Positions 1 to 8,865 are shown, numbered from the stretch's first letter. The stretch is DNA of 64,000 nucleotides from Hyphomicrobiales bacterium (GCA_003577315.1 QEVK01000010.1:29253-93252); one strand, 5' to 3'. Program-made: numbers and translations. The notes: generated from the sequence alone by a model not told the origin.

Positions 1-1069
1 AGCCCGTCATTCCGTAGGGATGGCCGATCGAGATGCCGCCGCCGTTCACGTTGTAGCGGGCCGGGTCGATGCCGAGACGGTCGCGGCAGTAAAGGGCCTG
101 GACGGCGAATGCCTCGTTTAGCTCCCAAAGGCCGATGTCGTCGATCCTGAGGCCGTGCTGCTTCAGCAATCTTGGAATCGCATAGACCGGGCCGATGCCC
201 ATTTCCTCGGGCTCGCAACCGGCGACGGCCATGCCGCGATAGATGCCGAGCGGTTGCAATCCCTTCCGCTCCGCCAGCGCGCCCGACATGAGGACGCAGG
301 CCGACGCCCCGTCGGAAAGCTGGCTAGCGTTGCCGGCGGTAACGGTGCCGCCTTCGATCACCGGGTTCAGGCCGGCGAGACTTTCGAGGCTCGTCTGCGG
401 GCGGTTGCCCTCATCGCGCGACAGCGTCACCTCCTGCTCTGAAACCTCTCCCGTCTGCCTGTCCTTGACCTGCATGACGGTCGTGAAAGGCACGATCTCG
501 GCGTCGAAGCGGCCGGCCGCCTGCGCGGCGGCGGTACGGGCCTGGCTTTCGGCGGCATAGACGTCCTGCGCCTCGCGGCTGACGCCGTATTTGGCGGCCA
601 CGAACTCGGCCGTTTGCAGCATGGGCATATAGGCATGCGGCATCCGGGCGATGACGTTCGGGTCCTGATGTTCCGTGACGAGCCGGAAATAGGTGTCTTG
701 GGCGGAGGTGATGTTCTCCTGGCCGCCGGCGACGGCGATCTCCTGCCCGTCGACGATGATCTGCTTGGCCGCGGTCGCGATCGCCATCAGGCCGGAGGCG
801 CATTGGCGGTCTATCACCTGGGCTGCGGCGGTCGCAGGCAGGCCCACCGCGAAACTGGCGTTGCGGGCGACGTTCATCCCGGCCGTTCCGACACTCAGGA
901 CCGTGCCGATGACCACATCCTCGATGGTGTCCGGCTCCACCCCCGCGCGCGACACCGCGTGGCCGATGGCATGGGCAAGCATGGTCGGAGACCTCGTCGC
1001 GTTCAGGCTGCCGCGATAGGCCTTGCCGATGCCCGTGCGAGCGGTGGGTACGATGACGGCTTCTCTCAT
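1..1069 (-). CDS. Acetyl-CoA acyltransferase (thiolase), 3' end outside the window
   Basis: Thiolase-superfamily enzyme that cleaves 3-ketoacyl-CoA with CoA, the last step of beta-oxidation. About 356 residues are visible. The nucleophilic cysteine sits in the motif RQCASGLMAI near residue 90, the motif WELNEAFA follows, and the last codons encode GGGISIGHPYGMTG, which carries the catalytic histidine. The second active-site cysteine lies beyond position 1, so the gene is cut by the window edge and not visibly broken. The ATG overlaps the stop of the upstream FadJ-like gene in an ATGA arrangement, so the two are translationally coupled. Whether it is degradative or biosynthetic is not decided by the motifs; the neighbours favour degradation. 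Confidence 0.93.
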   Translation of the reverse strand, partial: MREAVIVPTARTGIGKAYRGSLNATRSPTMLAHAIGHAVSRAGVEPDTIEDVVIGTVLSVGTAGMNVARNASFAVGLPATAAAQVIDRQCASGLMAIATAAKQIIVDGQEIAVAGGQENITSAQDTYFRLVTEHQDPNVIARMPHAYMPMLQTAEFVAAKYGVSREAQDVYAAESQARTAAAQAAGRFDAEIVPFTTVMQVKDRQTGEVSEQEVTLSRDEGNRPQTSLESLAGLNPVIEGGTVTAGNASQLSDGASACVLMSGALAERKGLQPLGIYRGMAVAGCEPEEMGIGPVYAIPRLLKQHGLRIDDIGLWELNEAFAVQALYCRDRLGIDPARYNVNGGGISIGHPYGMTG

Positions 1070-3192
1070 GCTTCTTCTCCTGTCGAGGTCCAGTCACTGA
1101 TGCGCGCCCCGGTCGAGGCCAGTTGCCGCAACAGCGGCGCGACGTTCCAGTAGCCGCGCGCGTTGCCCAGAATTGCGGCGTAGTGATCCATACGGGCGAC
1201 GATGCGGCCGAGGCCGATCTCGTCGGCCATGAACAGCGGGCCCCCCCGCCATGCCGGGAAGCCGTAGCCGGCGGTCCACACCACGTCGATGTCCGAAGGA
1301 CGCAGCGCGATCCCTTCGGACAGGATGGTCGCCGCCTCGTTGATCATGGGAAAGAGCAGGCGCTCCAGCATCTCCTCGCGGGGCAGCGGCGCGCGGCGGG
1401 AAACGCCGTGCCCGGCCGCCAGCCGCCCGGCCAGATCGCCCAGGGCCGGATTGGGCAGCGCCTCGCGTCCCTCGTACCGGTAGTAGCCGGCCCCCGTCTT
1501 CTGCCCGTGCAGCCCTTCCTCGAACATGGTGCGGCAAAGGATGCGGTAGGATGGGTCCTGCGGGCCTTCACCGGACTTGATCCACTCGATCACCGTGCGG
1601 GCACCGACGTCAACGCCCGCCATGTCCAGCATTCGCGACGGTCCCATGGCCATGCCCCAGAGAGCGGGGTCCTCGGCCACCCCGTCGATGTCGGCCGGCG
1701 AGGCGCCCTCGAGCTGCATGGCCTCGGATTCGCGCATGTAGACCTCGGCCATCCGGTTGCCAATGAAGCCGTAGCAGACGCCCGATACAACCGCCGTCTT
1801 TCCGTTCCTGCGGGCGATCCGCATCACGGTGGCCAGCACGTCGGGGGCGGTATTGCGCCCGCGCACCACTTCGAGCAGGCGCATGACATGCGCGGGGCTG
1901 AAGAAATGGGTTCCCAGCACATCGGTCGGGCGTCCCGTCGCGGCGGCGATGCGGTCGACATCGAGGGTGGAGGTGTTGGTGGCGATGATCGCGCCCGGCT
2001 TGCACACCGCGCCGAGCTTCGCCGCGACATCGAGCTTCAGTTCCATGTCCTCGAACACCGCCTCGACCACGAGGTCCGCATCGGCGAGCGCGGCCATGTC
2101 GGCATGGCCTGTCATGCGGGCCTGCCGCTCGGCCGCCTCCGCCTCGGACAGGCGGCCGCGCTTGACCGAGGCGGCATAGTTGCGCGCGACGATGCCCAAG
2201 CCCCGGTCCAGCGCGTCTTGCGAGGTTTCGACGAGCGTCACCGCAAAACCGGCGTTGGCGAACGCCATGGCGATGGCGCCGCCCATCGTGCCGACGCCGA
2301 GGATCCCGACCTGCGCGACCGGCCGGGATTCGGTGGCTTCAGGCAGGCCGGGGATGCGCTGCGCCCTGCGATCGGCGAGAAAGACGTGACGCAACGCGCG
2401 AGCCGGCGCGGAGGGGATCAGGCGGGCGAAGGCCGACGCCTCGACCGCAGCGCCCGCCGCATGGTCCCCGCACGCCGCGGCAAGGCACGGACCGATTTCC
2501 GCATAGGCGGGTTGATGGGGCTTGGAGGCGGCCAGCCTGGCCGCATCGGCGAGGACTGCCGGCAATTCCGCGGCGTCGGGCACCTCGATCCTGCTCGCGC
2601 GCCGCAACCGCGCGGGCTGGGCGGCCAGCCGGTGCGCGGCGTCACGGGCGGCGGCCTGCGGGTTTTCCGCGATGGCGTCGACGATGCCGGCCTCGAGCGC
2701 GCGCTCCACCTCTATCGGCCTGCCGGTCGAGATCAGCTCGAAAGCCGTCGCCAGACCTGCGAGGCGCGGCAGCCGCTGCGTGCCAAGGGAACCGGGAACG
2801 AGGCCGAGCGTGATTTCGGGCATGCCGATCCGGGTGCCGGGCGCGGCGATGCGGTGATGGGCCGCCATGGCCACCTCGAGGCCGCCCCCCAGCACCGTTC
2901 CATGCAGGATTGCGATCACGGGCCGCTCGCTCGCCTCGATCCGGTCGAGCAGGGCGTTGAGCGGCGCGGGACTGAAAGACGGATCGTCGAAGACTGAGAT
3001 ATCGCCGCCTGCGATGAACGTGCGGCCGGCGCATTCGATCAGCAGCGCCCTGGTTGCCGCATCCGACTCGAAGGCGCGGAAGGTGGCGTCCATATCGCGG
3101 ACCGTCGCGGGCGACAGCGCATTCACCGGCGGATTGTCGATCCGCATGATCGCGATATCGCCCTCGCGGTTCAGCGTGACAGTGGATATCAT
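1066..3192 (-). CDS. Bifunctional enoyl-CoA hydratase / 3-hydroxyacyl-CoA dehydrogenase (FadJ/FadB-like)
   Basis: A 708-residue multifunctional beta-oxidation enzyme. Residues 1 to about 200 are a crotonase domain with both expected glutamates, in GGGLEVAMA and GMPEITLGLVPG, so hydratase activity is plausible. Near residue 300 a Rossmann fold starts (VGILGVGTMGG), and the motif GTHFFSPAHVM supplies the dehydrogenase histidine; two C-terminal helical HADH domains follow. I chose the internal ATG at 3192 because GGGAGG lies just upstream; a longer frame reaches 3252 but has no ribosome-binding site. It overlaps the thiolase by four bases and is divergent from the hydratase gene at 3321, with a FadR-type operator between them. 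Confidence 0.94.
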   Translation of the reverse strand: MISTVTLNREGDIAIMRIDNPPVNALSPATVRDMDATFRAFESDAATRALLIECAGRTFIAGGDISVFDDPSFSPAPLNALLDRIEASERPVIAILHGTVLGGGLEVAMAAHHRIAAPGTRIGMPEITLGLVPGSLGTQRLPRLAGLATAFELISTGRPIEVERALEAGIVDAIAENPQAAARDAAHRLAAQPARLRRASRIEVPDAAELPAVLADAARLAASKPHQPAYAEIGPCLAAACGDHAAGAAVEASAFARLIPSAPARALRHVFLADRRAQRIPGLPEATESRPVAQVGILGVGTMGGAIAMAFANAGFAVTLVETSQDALDRGLGIVARNYAASVKRGRLSEAEAAERQARMTGHADMAALADADLVVEAVFEDMELKLDVAAKLGAVCKPGAIIATNTSTLDVDRIAAATGRPTDVLGTHFFSPAHVMRLLEVVRGRNTAPDVLATVMRIARRNGKTAVVSGVCYGFIGNRMAEVYMRESEAMQLEGASPADIDGVAEDPALWGMAMGPSRMLDMAGVDVGARTVIEWIKSGEGPQDPSYRILCRTMFEEGLHGQKTGAGYYRYEGREALPNPALGDLAGRLAAGHGVSRRAPLPREEMLERLLFPMINEAATILSEGIALRPSDIDVVWTAGYGFPAWRGGPLFMADEIGLGRIVARMDHYAAILGNARGYWNVAPLLRQLASTGARISDWTSTGEEA

Positions 3193-3294
3193 CGGTCCTC
3201 CCTTCGGCGGCGCGGCGGTCCCGCCCGCCATCATCACTTTTCGCCCGATCACGAATCTGCTTCCCCCGCACTGGCGCGTTTATCCTATGCTATA

Positions 3295-3305
3295 TCGTCA
3301 GACGA
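3295..3305. promoter_or_regulatory. FadR/GntR-type operator, copy 1
   Basis: The core TCGTCAGACGA fits the TNGTNNNACNA pattern known for FadR-subfamily GntR regulators. It lies between the divergent fadJ-like and hydratase genes, overlapping the leader 16 bases before the hydratase ATG. The regulator is probably the GntR protein encoded at 5531-6235. Confidence 0.7.
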
Positions 3306-3320
3306 AATAGGAGTGCAATC

Positions 3321-4082
3321 ATGGAAATCATTTTCGAAACCTTCGGCAAGGTCGCCGTCATCCGGCTGAACCGGCCGGAGCAGCGCAATGCGGTGGACAT
3401 GGCGATGATGGCGGGCTTCAAATCCGCGCTGGCTCGTCTGGAGGAGGACAAGGATATTCGGGTCGCGGTGCTGACGGGCGCGGGGCGCGTCTTCTGCGCG
3501 GGAATGGATCTCGGCGCCTTCGCCCGCGGCGAGCGTCCCGGATTGACCGAGCCGGTAGGCTTCGCCGGATTTGTCCGCGCGGCGCGCACCAAGCCGGTCA
3601 TCGCCGCCGTCAACGGCGGTGCCTTCGCCGGCGGCTTCGAGCTGATGCTCGCCTGCGACATGGCCATCGCCGAGGAAGAGGCGCAGTTCGGGCTGCCGGA
3701 AGTCAAGCGCGGCCTTGTCGCCGCCGGGGGCGGGGCTCACCGCCTGCCGCGACGCATTCCGATCGCGATCGCCAACGAGATGCTGCTGACCGGCGATCCC
3801 ATCACCGCCGAAAGGGCGCTGGCGCTCGGGCTGGTCAACCGCGTCGTCCCCGGCGCGGACCTGCTTTCCGCCGCCATGGAGCTTGCCGGGCGCATCGCAG
3901 CCAATGCGCCGCTGGCGCTGAAACTGACCCTTGCCCTGTCGCGCAAGGCGGCCGCCGCGCAGGAGGACGCGCTGTGGGCAGAAAATGCGGCCATCTGGGC
4001 GCGGATCGACGGCTCCCACGACGCGCTGGAAGGCGCGAAAGCCTTCAAGGAAAAGCGGCCTGCGGTCTGGCATGCGGGCTGA
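3321..4082 (+). CDS. Enoyl-CoA hydratase/isomerase family protein (crotonase)
   Basis: A 253-residue single-domain crotonase, normal length for the family. Both active-site glutamates typical of hydratases are present, in GGFELMLACDMAIA and FGLPEVKRGL, and the oxyanion-hole segment FCAGMDLGAF is seen. It probably hydrates a 2-enoyl-CoA made by the acyl-CoA dehydrogenase encoded next. The start is supported by AGGAG eight bases upstream. The leader contains an operator copy, so it is likely repressed by the nearby GntR protein. Crotonases have varied reactions, so substrate and exact chemistry remain open. Confidence 0.92.
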   Translation: MEIIFETFGKVAVIRLNRPEQRNAVDMAMMAGFKSALARLEEDKDIRVAVLTGAGRVFCAGMDLGAFARGERPGLTEPVGFAGFVRAARTKPVIAAVNGGAFAGGFELMLACDMAIAEEEAQFGLPEVKRGLVAAGGGAHRLPRRIPIAIANEMLLTGDPITAERALALGLVNRVVPGADLLSAAMELAGRIAANAPLALKLTLALSRKAAAAQEDALWAENAAIWARIDGSHDALEGAKAFKEKRPAVWHAG

Positions 4083-4126
4083 CGGCGAGCGGGCGCACCT
4101 TCCCGAAGTGAATAAGTATGCCAAAA

Positions 4127-4137
4127 TCGTCAGACGA
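4127..4137. promoter_or_regulatory. FadR/GntR-type operator, copy 2
   Basis: A perfect odd palindrome, ATCGTC and GACGAT around a central A (4126-4138), about 100 bases before the acyl-CoA dehydrogenase start and after the hydratase stop. It is the best-conserved copy in the window and suggests a separate controlled promoter for the dehydrogenase. Confidence 0.75.
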
Positions 4138-4237
4138 TATTGCCATAGAAAATAACTCGGTCTAGCTTGGAGACAAGAGAATGCCGGCGTGTCGCGCATG
4201 ACGCGCTGCCAATGATCGGCGAACAAAGGAGCCCGCG

Positions 4238-5506
4238 ATGATCCCCGAGAAGTCACCCCGCGTCAGGGAACTTGAGGAGCGGCTGCTCGCTTTCATGGCC
4301 GAGCATATCTATCCCAACGAAGAACGGTTCTATCGCGAATCGGAGGACGTGGGGCCCTGGCGGGTCCAGCCGATTATCGAGGAGTTGAAGCCTAAGGCGC
4401 GCGCGGCCGGCCTTTGGAACCTTTTCCTGCCCGAATCCGGCCATGGCGCGGGACTGTCGAACCTCGAATATGCGCCGCTTTGCGAGATCATGGGCCGCTC
4501 GCACATGGCGCCCGAGGTGTTCAACTGCTCCGCCCCCGACACCGGCAACATGGAGGTCATCGCCCGCTACGGCACGCCGGAGCAGCAGGAAACGTGGCTG
4601 AAGCCGCTTCTCGCGGGAGAAATCCGCTCGTCCTTCGCCATGACCGAGCCGGATGTTGCCTCCTCCGACGCCCGCAACATCGAGAGCGCGATCGTCAGGG
4701 ACGGCGACGACTACGTCATCAACGGCCGCAAATGGTACACGACGGGCGCGACCGACCCGCGCTGCAAGATATTCATCTTCATGGGCAAGACCGACCCCGC
4801 GGCCGAGACCTACCGGCAGCAGTCGATGATCCTCGTGCCGCGAGACACACCCGGCATCACGGTCGTCCGCTCGCTCCCGGTCTTCGGCTATTACGGCGTT
4901 CCGGATCGCGCCTCGGAGGTGATATTCGAGAATGTGCGCGTGTCCGCGACCAACATGCTGCTGGGCGAAGGGCGCGGTTTCGAGATCGCGCAGGGACGGC
5001 TCGGGCCTGGCCGCATCCATCACTGCATGCGCCTGATCGGGTTGGCCGAGCGGTCGCTGGAGAAGATGTGTCTGCGCACGACCCAGCGCATCGCCTTCGG
5101 CAAGCCGGTATCGGAACAGTCGGTGACGCGCGAGCGCGTCGCCGAGGCGCGCATCATGATAGAGCAGGCGCGGCTCCTGACCCTGCATACCGCGCACCTG
5201 ATGGATACCGTCGGCAACAAGGAAGCCAAGGCGGCGATCGCGATGATTAAGGTCGCCGTGCCCAAGATGGCCTGCCAGATCGTCGACTGGGCCATTCAGG
5301 CCTTCGGCGGCGGCGGCACCAGCAACGATTTCGGGCTTGGCGCGGCCTACGCCACCGCGCGCCTCCTGCGGCTGGCTGACGGCCCGGACGAGGTCCACCG
5401 CGACCAGCTCGCCCGGCTGGAGTACAAGCGCCAAGCGATGCGCAACGACGCGGCGGGCATAGGCAATTGGGGCCCTGCCCTGAGCGACCGCGCGCTGGGG
5501 CATTGA
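4238..5506 (+). CDS. Acyl-CoA dehydrogenase
   Basis: A 422-residue FAD-dependent acyl-CoA dehydrogenase that introduces the 2,3 double bond of an acyl-CoA. The substrate/flavin segment [18 protein letters not shown] and the C-terminal motif [11 protein letters not shown] resemble the ACAD10/ACAD11-like subfamily, which tends to act on long or modified acyl chains. The ATG is preceded by AAAGGAG. Together with the adjacent hydratase and the divergent FadJ-like and thiolase genes it forms a full oxidation spiral. The electron acceptor ETF is not encoded in the window. Confidence 0.95.
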   Translation: MIPEKSPRVRELEERLLAFMAEHIYPNEERFYRESEDVGPWRVQPIIEELKPKARAAGLWNLFLPESGHGAGLSNLEYAPLCEIMGRSHMAPEVFNCSAPDTGNMEVIARYGTPEQQETWLKPLLAGEIRSSFAMTEPDVASSDARNIESAIVRDGDDYVINGRKWYTTGATDPRCKIFIFMGKTDPAAETYRQQSMILVPRDTPGITVVRSLPVFGYYGVPDRASEVIFENVRVSATNMLLGEGRGFEIAQGRLGPGRIHHCMRLIGLAERSLEKMCLRTTQRIAFGKPVSEQSVTRERVAEARIMIEQARLLTLHTAHLMDTVGNKEAKAAIAMIKVAVPKMACQIVDWAIQAFGGGGTSNDFGLGAAYATARLLRLADGPDEVHRDQLARLEYKRQAMRNDAAGIGNWGPALSDRALGH

Positions 5507-5530
5507 GGCCGGGGCATCGAGGATGCGGGA

Positions 5531-6235
5531 TCAGTCCCAGCCGCTGATGAGCGGCGGCTCGTATGCCTCGTCCACAAGCTCGATCATGCGGCGGACATGC
5601 TTGCGGGCATTGGCTTCCGCCGCCTCCACGTCACCGGCGAGGATCGCCTTGCCGATGGCGATGTAGGAGGCTTCGCGCTCCTCCGGCTGCATGACCAAGC
5701 GGTTGCGCACCAGATGGACCTGGAGGTTGGCTATGATCTGGTCCAGCTCCGGGTTGCGGCTGATCCGCGCCATGGTGCGGTGAAACCTGTTGCGCGCGCG
5801 CAGAAACACGATCTTGTCCGATTGCCGCGTGGCCTCGACGATGCGGTCGACGACCTGCTGCATTTCCTCCCGGCACCCCGGCTCGTCGATGTTGGCGGCC
5901 GCCATCCGCGCCGCAAGCCCCACGATGACCTCCGAGATGCACAGGATGTTGCGCGCCTCTTCCTTGCTCAACTGCCGGATGCGCGCGCCCCGATTGTGGT
6001 GGGCCTCGACCACGCCCTGCGCCGCCAACCGCTTGATCGCCTCGCGCACGGTGGACCGGCTGACCGCGTAGCGCGCGACGAGGTCCGGCTCGACGAGGCG
6101 CTGGCCCGCCACATACCGCCCGTCATAAAGGCCGCGCAGGATGTCTTTGACGATACGTTCGGAGGAACTGAGCTTTTCTTCGCTCTTCGGCGGATGGCCG
6201 GCGCCATCTGCTGACAAGGTCGGGTCGGCGCTCAT
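5531..6235 (-). CDS. GntR-family transcriptional regulator, FadR subfamily (FCD domain)
   Basis: A 234-residue regulator with an N-terminal winged helix-turn-helix (YAVSRSTVREAIKRLAAQGVVE, about residues 55-80) and an all-helical FCD ligand-binding domain. The start at 6235 is supported by CAGGAG upstream; the open frame continues further without a better start. It is convergent with the acyl-CoA dehydrogenase. A copy of the TCGTCAGACG-type operator lies 22 bases before its start, and similar sites precede the hydratase, dehydrogenase and SDR genes. I therefore infer an autoregulated local repressor released by an acyl-CoA or acid. Confidence 0.93.
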   Translation of the reverse strand: MSADPTLSADGAGHPPKSEEKLSSSERIVKDILRGLYDGRYVAGQRLVEPDLVARYAVSRSTVREAIKRLAAQGVVEAHHNRGARIRQLSKEEARNILCISEVIVGLAARMAAANIDEPGCREEMQQVVDRIVEATRQSDKIVFLRARNRFHRTMARISRNPELDQIIANLQVHLVRNRLVMQPEEREASYIAIGKAILAGDVEAAEANARKHVRRMIELVDEAYEPPLISGWD

Positions 6236-6256
6236 GCTGCTCCTGAATCTACGATA

Positions 6257-6267
6257 CCGTCTGACGA
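6257..6267. promoter_or_regulatory. FadR/GntR-type operator, copy 3 (autoregulatory)
   Basis: CCGTCTGACGA, the reverse complement of TCGTCAGACGG, matches the other copies except for the outermost base of one half-site. It lies 22-32 bases upstream of the gntR start, a typical autorepression position. Confidence 0.65.
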
Positions 6268-6320
6268 TCACCTTTTGTTGTTATGAACGCTGCACCGCGC
6301 TTTCGCAATGCCGAAACGGA

Positions 6321-6344
6321 GCGATATACGCCGGCGCATATCGC
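6321..6344. other. 24-bp imperfect palindrome downstream of bioY
   Basis: Outer arms GCGATAT and ATATCGC enclose an inner CGCCGGCG palindrome with one mismatched pair. It lies 60 bases past the bioY stop and upstream of gntR. There is no T-run, so it may be a weak terminator or a protein site. It does not resemble the BioR site known in alphaproteobacteria. Confidence 0.35.
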
Positions 6345-6403
6345 CCGCTTCCGATGAGCCGACTCGTGTCTTTCTCCTGCCTCGCAAACGTCGGGGATGC
6401 CCG

Positions 6404-6982
6404 TCAGCCGGACAGACGTGAGAGCGCCCGGCCGATAGCCGGGAAAGCGAGGGCCGCGATCACGGCCTTGATTACGTCGCCGACGATGAACGGATAGAGA
6501 CCCGCCTCCAGCAGGCCCGTGCCAAAACCGATGAAACCGGAAAGCCACAGCAGGCCAGGCAGATAGACCGATGCGCCGGCGACGAGCGCCACGGCCAGGG
6601 TACCGATCACGCCCCTGGTCAGACCGGCCCTGACGAGAGTTCCGGCGACGACCGCCGCCAGCACGAAACCGACAAGGTAGCCGCCGGTCGGTCCCATCAT
6701 GTATGACAGGCCGATCCCGTTCTGCGGCGTCCCGGCGAAAACCGGCAGGCCGGCCGCCCCTTGCAGGAGAAAGGCGAGGACGGCGGCAGCGCCGAGCACC
6801 GGCCCGAGCGCGAAACCGAGGCCGATGGCGACGAGCGTCTGCATCGAAACCGGAACCGGGTAGAGCGGCACCTGGAACTTCGCCGAAAGGGTCATCAGCA
6901 TCGCGCTGGCGATCACGAGCATGAGGTTGAAGCCGAGGCTGGTTTCGCCCCGCGCACGCATCCATTGGTCGAGAAAAGTCAT
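6404..6982 (-). CDS. bioY: Biotin transporter BioY (ECF S-component)
   Basis: A 192-residue integral membrane protein with about six hydrophobic segments and the BioY signature around GPTGGYLVGFVLAA and QVPLYPVPVSMQTL. BioY captures biotin, alone or with an ECF energising module; no module genes are nearby. The ATG at 6982 has CGGAGGA upstream. It lies 88 bases after the SDR gene on the same strand and may be co-transcribed with it under the FadR-type operator at 7826. Its presence makes sense beside a biotin-dependent carboxylase encoded at 45-55 kb. No BioR-type box was seen. Confidence 0.93.
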   Translation of the reverse strand: MTFLDQWMRARGETSLGFNLMLVIASAMLMTLSAKFQVPLYPVPVSMQTLVAIGLGFALGPVLGAAAVLAFLLQGAAGLPVFAGTPQNGIGLSYMMGPTGGYLVGFVLAAVVAGTLVRAGLTRGVIGTLAVALVAGASVYLPGLLWLSGFIGFGTGLLEAGLYPFIVGDVIKAVIAALAFPAIGRALSRLSG

Positions 6983-7070
6983 TCTTGTTCCTCCGTTTTC
7001 ATCCATGACAGCCGGGGCAATCGCCCGCCCGGGCCAGATCGACCATCGGCCCCTGCGGCCGCTGCGCCGT

Positions 7071-7811
7071 TCAGGCGCTGAGATTTGCGCCTCCGTTGAC
7101 GAACACGACCTGCCCCGTGACGAACTCCGCCTCGGGCGATGCCAGAAACTTCATCAGCGCGGTGTAGTCCTTCGGCAGGATGGCCCGTCCGCTCGGATTG
7201 CTTTGCGCGGCATGCTCCATCAGCTTGCCGACGTCTTCGCCGAACAGGGCCCGCACCGCATCGGTCTCCACGATCGATGGCGCGATACAGTTGATGCGGA
7301 TGCCACGGGGGGCGAGTTCGGTCGCAAGGTAGCGCACCATCGATTCCGACATCGCCTTGCCGATTCCGATGGCGGCGTAGTTCTCGACCACGATGCGCCC
7401 GCCCCGGCTGGTGAGGAAGAAGATCGCGCTTCCGCGTCGCATCAGCTCCAGCGTCGCCTGCACGATGAACAGGAGCGAGATGCCGTTCGTGGTCGCAGCT
7501 TGCGTGAAGCGCTTCGGCTCGGCTGCGAGGATCGGGCTTGAATAGGCATGAACGGCGCAATGCACCATCTGGTCGAGGCGGTCAGTGTGCCGGCGCACGA
7601 AAGCCGCGATCTCCTCGCAGCCGTCCGGCGTGCCTGCATCGGCGCGTACGACATGGCATTGCGCGCCGAGCGCGGCGATCTGCGCATGGGCATCCCGGGC
7701 CGCTTCCTCGTCCGAATGGTAATTGAGGAAAACGAGTTCATCGGGCCCGGCGAACGCTTTCGCGATCTCGAGCCCGATCCCCTTCGTCCCGCCAGTGACC
7801 AGGATCGTCAT
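7071..7811 (-). CDS. SDR-family reductase resembling enoyl-ACP reductase FabL
   Basis: A 246-residue Rossmann-fold oxidoreductase with the N-terminal cofactor motif TGGTKGIG. The active-site tyrosine and lysine are spaced Y-x6-K (YAAIGIGK) instead of the usual Y-x3-K. That spacing is characteristic of enoyl-ACP/enoyl-CoA reductases, and the segment around it aligns by eye with FabL (ENY...GK...RYLAVEL-like). It may therefore reduce an enoyl thioester rather than oxidise an alcohol. A FadR-type operator lies 15 bases before the start, placing it in the same regulon as the beta-oxidation genes. NADPH preference is not resolved. Confidence 0.85.
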   Translation of the reverse strand: MTILVTGGTKGIGLEIAKAFAGPDELVFLNYHSDEEAARDAHAQIAALGAQCHVVRADAGTPDGCEEIAAFVRRHTDRLDQMVHCAVHAYSSPILAAEPKRFTQAATTNGISLLFIVQATLELMRRGSAIFFLTSRGGRIVVENYAAIGIGKAMSESMVRYLATELAPRGIRINCIAPSIVETDAVRALFGEDVGKLMEHAAQSNPSGRAILPKDYTALMKFLASPEAEFVTGQVVFVNGGANLSA

Positions 7812-7825
7812 ATGTTCTCCCTATA

Positions 7826-7836
7826 TTGTCAAACAA
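7826..7836. promoter_or_regulatory. FadR/GntR-type operator, variant copy 4
   Basis: TTGTCAAACAA, within a 13-bp odd palindrome ATTGTC-A-AACAAT-like, keeps the TNGTNNNACNA pattern but differs from copies 1-3 in the C/G next to the conserved positions. It is just upstream of the SDR start at 7811. Confidence 0.55.
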
Positions 7837-8184
7837 TAATGTCCCACAATTAGATGGATGACAAGGGCCGGCTCCCTGTACCTCTTTTCGTGCGGTTCTT
7901 TGTGATGGACGCCGCGGGGTTGCGCGCAGTGGAGCGTAGCGAAACGAAGCGTAACCCCGCGGGCGACGGCTCGAACTGGCGTGCCTTCCCGAACCGAGCC
8001 GATTCGCCGGGAGCGACCAATTGCCCCCTGTGGCGTGACCACTGGGGGGACACGTGCCCCGGCGAGTTGGCCGCGATCGATGCCCAGTGGGGAGTTCGCG
8101 CCGGAGCCGCAGTCTGCCTTCCGAGCGCCAGTACAGGGATCGGCGAAGGCTGCGGTGGCCCACATGCGCGAACAGGGAGAAGCC

Positions 8185-8234
8185 ATGACGGATCAAAAGC
8201 AATGGTATGCCGGCGTCGACTGGGCGTCGGAAAG
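8185..8234 (+). pseudogene. IS110-type transposase, first 17 codons only
   Basis: The frame starts at an ATG preceded by GGGAGAAGCC and reads MTDQKQWYAGVDWASES, the beginning of the DEDD catalytic domain in IS110-family transposases. Homology ends abruptly near 8234, where a second IS110-type fragment on the other strand begins. Confidence 0.65.
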
Positions 8235-8239
8235 CATAG

Positions 8240-8514
8240 CGTCCCAGCGCGGTGATGCTAGCCGGCGTGGGGAAGCGCTCGATCAGCGCGAGGGTGCGAT
8301 GATAATTGCCCGTAGCCTCGAAGCCGACAAGGATCGGTCGTCCGATCGCGGCGAGATATTCGACCGGGCAGTCATAGTCCGGCTTTGTTGCCAATACGGT
8401 CATCCGTCGACGGCGGCCGCCTTCGGGCCGCTCAACCAGCACCTCCTGGCGATGCTTGGACATGTCGATCGCTACCAGCACGGCATCGGTCGCGGTAGAA
8501 AGGCGTTTGGTCAT
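8240..8514 (-). pseudogene. IS110-type transposase fragment (N-terminal part)
   Basis: Starts with [20 protein letters not shown] and continues through GFEATGNYHRTLALIERFP, the N-terminal DEDD domain of an IS110-family transposase, about 90 codons. It then runs into the oppositely oriented fragment at 8234 and the C-terminal catalytic part is missing. It differs from the first fragment and so represents a second element. Confidence 0.7.
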
Positions 8515-8622
8515 GGTCGACAACCTCGCCGTCCACAAGAGCGCAACAGCCGCCCAATGCCTGAGGGACAGGAGCGCTTGGTTCCTGTTCCTGCCGCCCT
8601 ACAGCCCCGATCTCAACCCCTG
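8515..8622 (+). pseudogene. IS630-type transposase fragment (C-terminal DDE part)
   Basis: Encodes VDNLAVHKS and then [11 protein letters not shown], the last part of the DDE domain in IS630-family transposases, where the D-N-x-x-H-K and PYSPDLNP motifs are diagnostic. About 36 codons remain; the N-terminus and the final glutamate region are absent. It begins at the start codon of the divergent IS110 fragment, marking a junction at about 8514. Confidence 0.75.
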
Positions 8623-8679
8623 TATGGATGGCTCCTGCGGGTCAAGGGTGTCGGATCGGGTTTGGTGAACAGGTCCCAC

Positions 8680-8865
8680 TCAATCGAGCGCGCTCTTCGG
8701 ACCCATCGGCGCATCGTGGACAAAGGCCTGCTTGCGCCACTTGGCGACCGTCTTCTGATTAAGGCCGTACTGCGCAGCTAGTGCTTTGAGCGGAGCCTTC
8801 GATCGCTGTATCGCTGCTCGGATGGCGTACGTGGTCGTGGCGCTGCCGTGGAGTATCTGTCCCAT
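8680..8865 (-). pseudogene. IS481-type transposase, N-terminal 61 codons
   Basis: Starts MGQILHGSATTTYAIRAAIQ and contains the helix-turn-helix segment AAQYGLNQKTVAKWRKQ, the DNA-binding N-terminus of IS481-family transposases. The frame stops after GPKSALD, where the intact family would enter the rve catalytic domain. The upstream IS end (8888-8925) is preserved, so the element lost its right part. Confidence 0.8.

Noticed and set aside
6321..6344. A BioR-type operator for bioY
   Set aside because: The palindrome GCGATAT...ATATCGC lies downstream of bioY and does not match the TTATMKATAA-like sites known for BioR.
8185..8865. A hybrid functional gene made from the IS fragments
   Set aside because: Fragments are on alternating strands with stops and missing catalytic residues; none forms a full DDE or DEDD domain.
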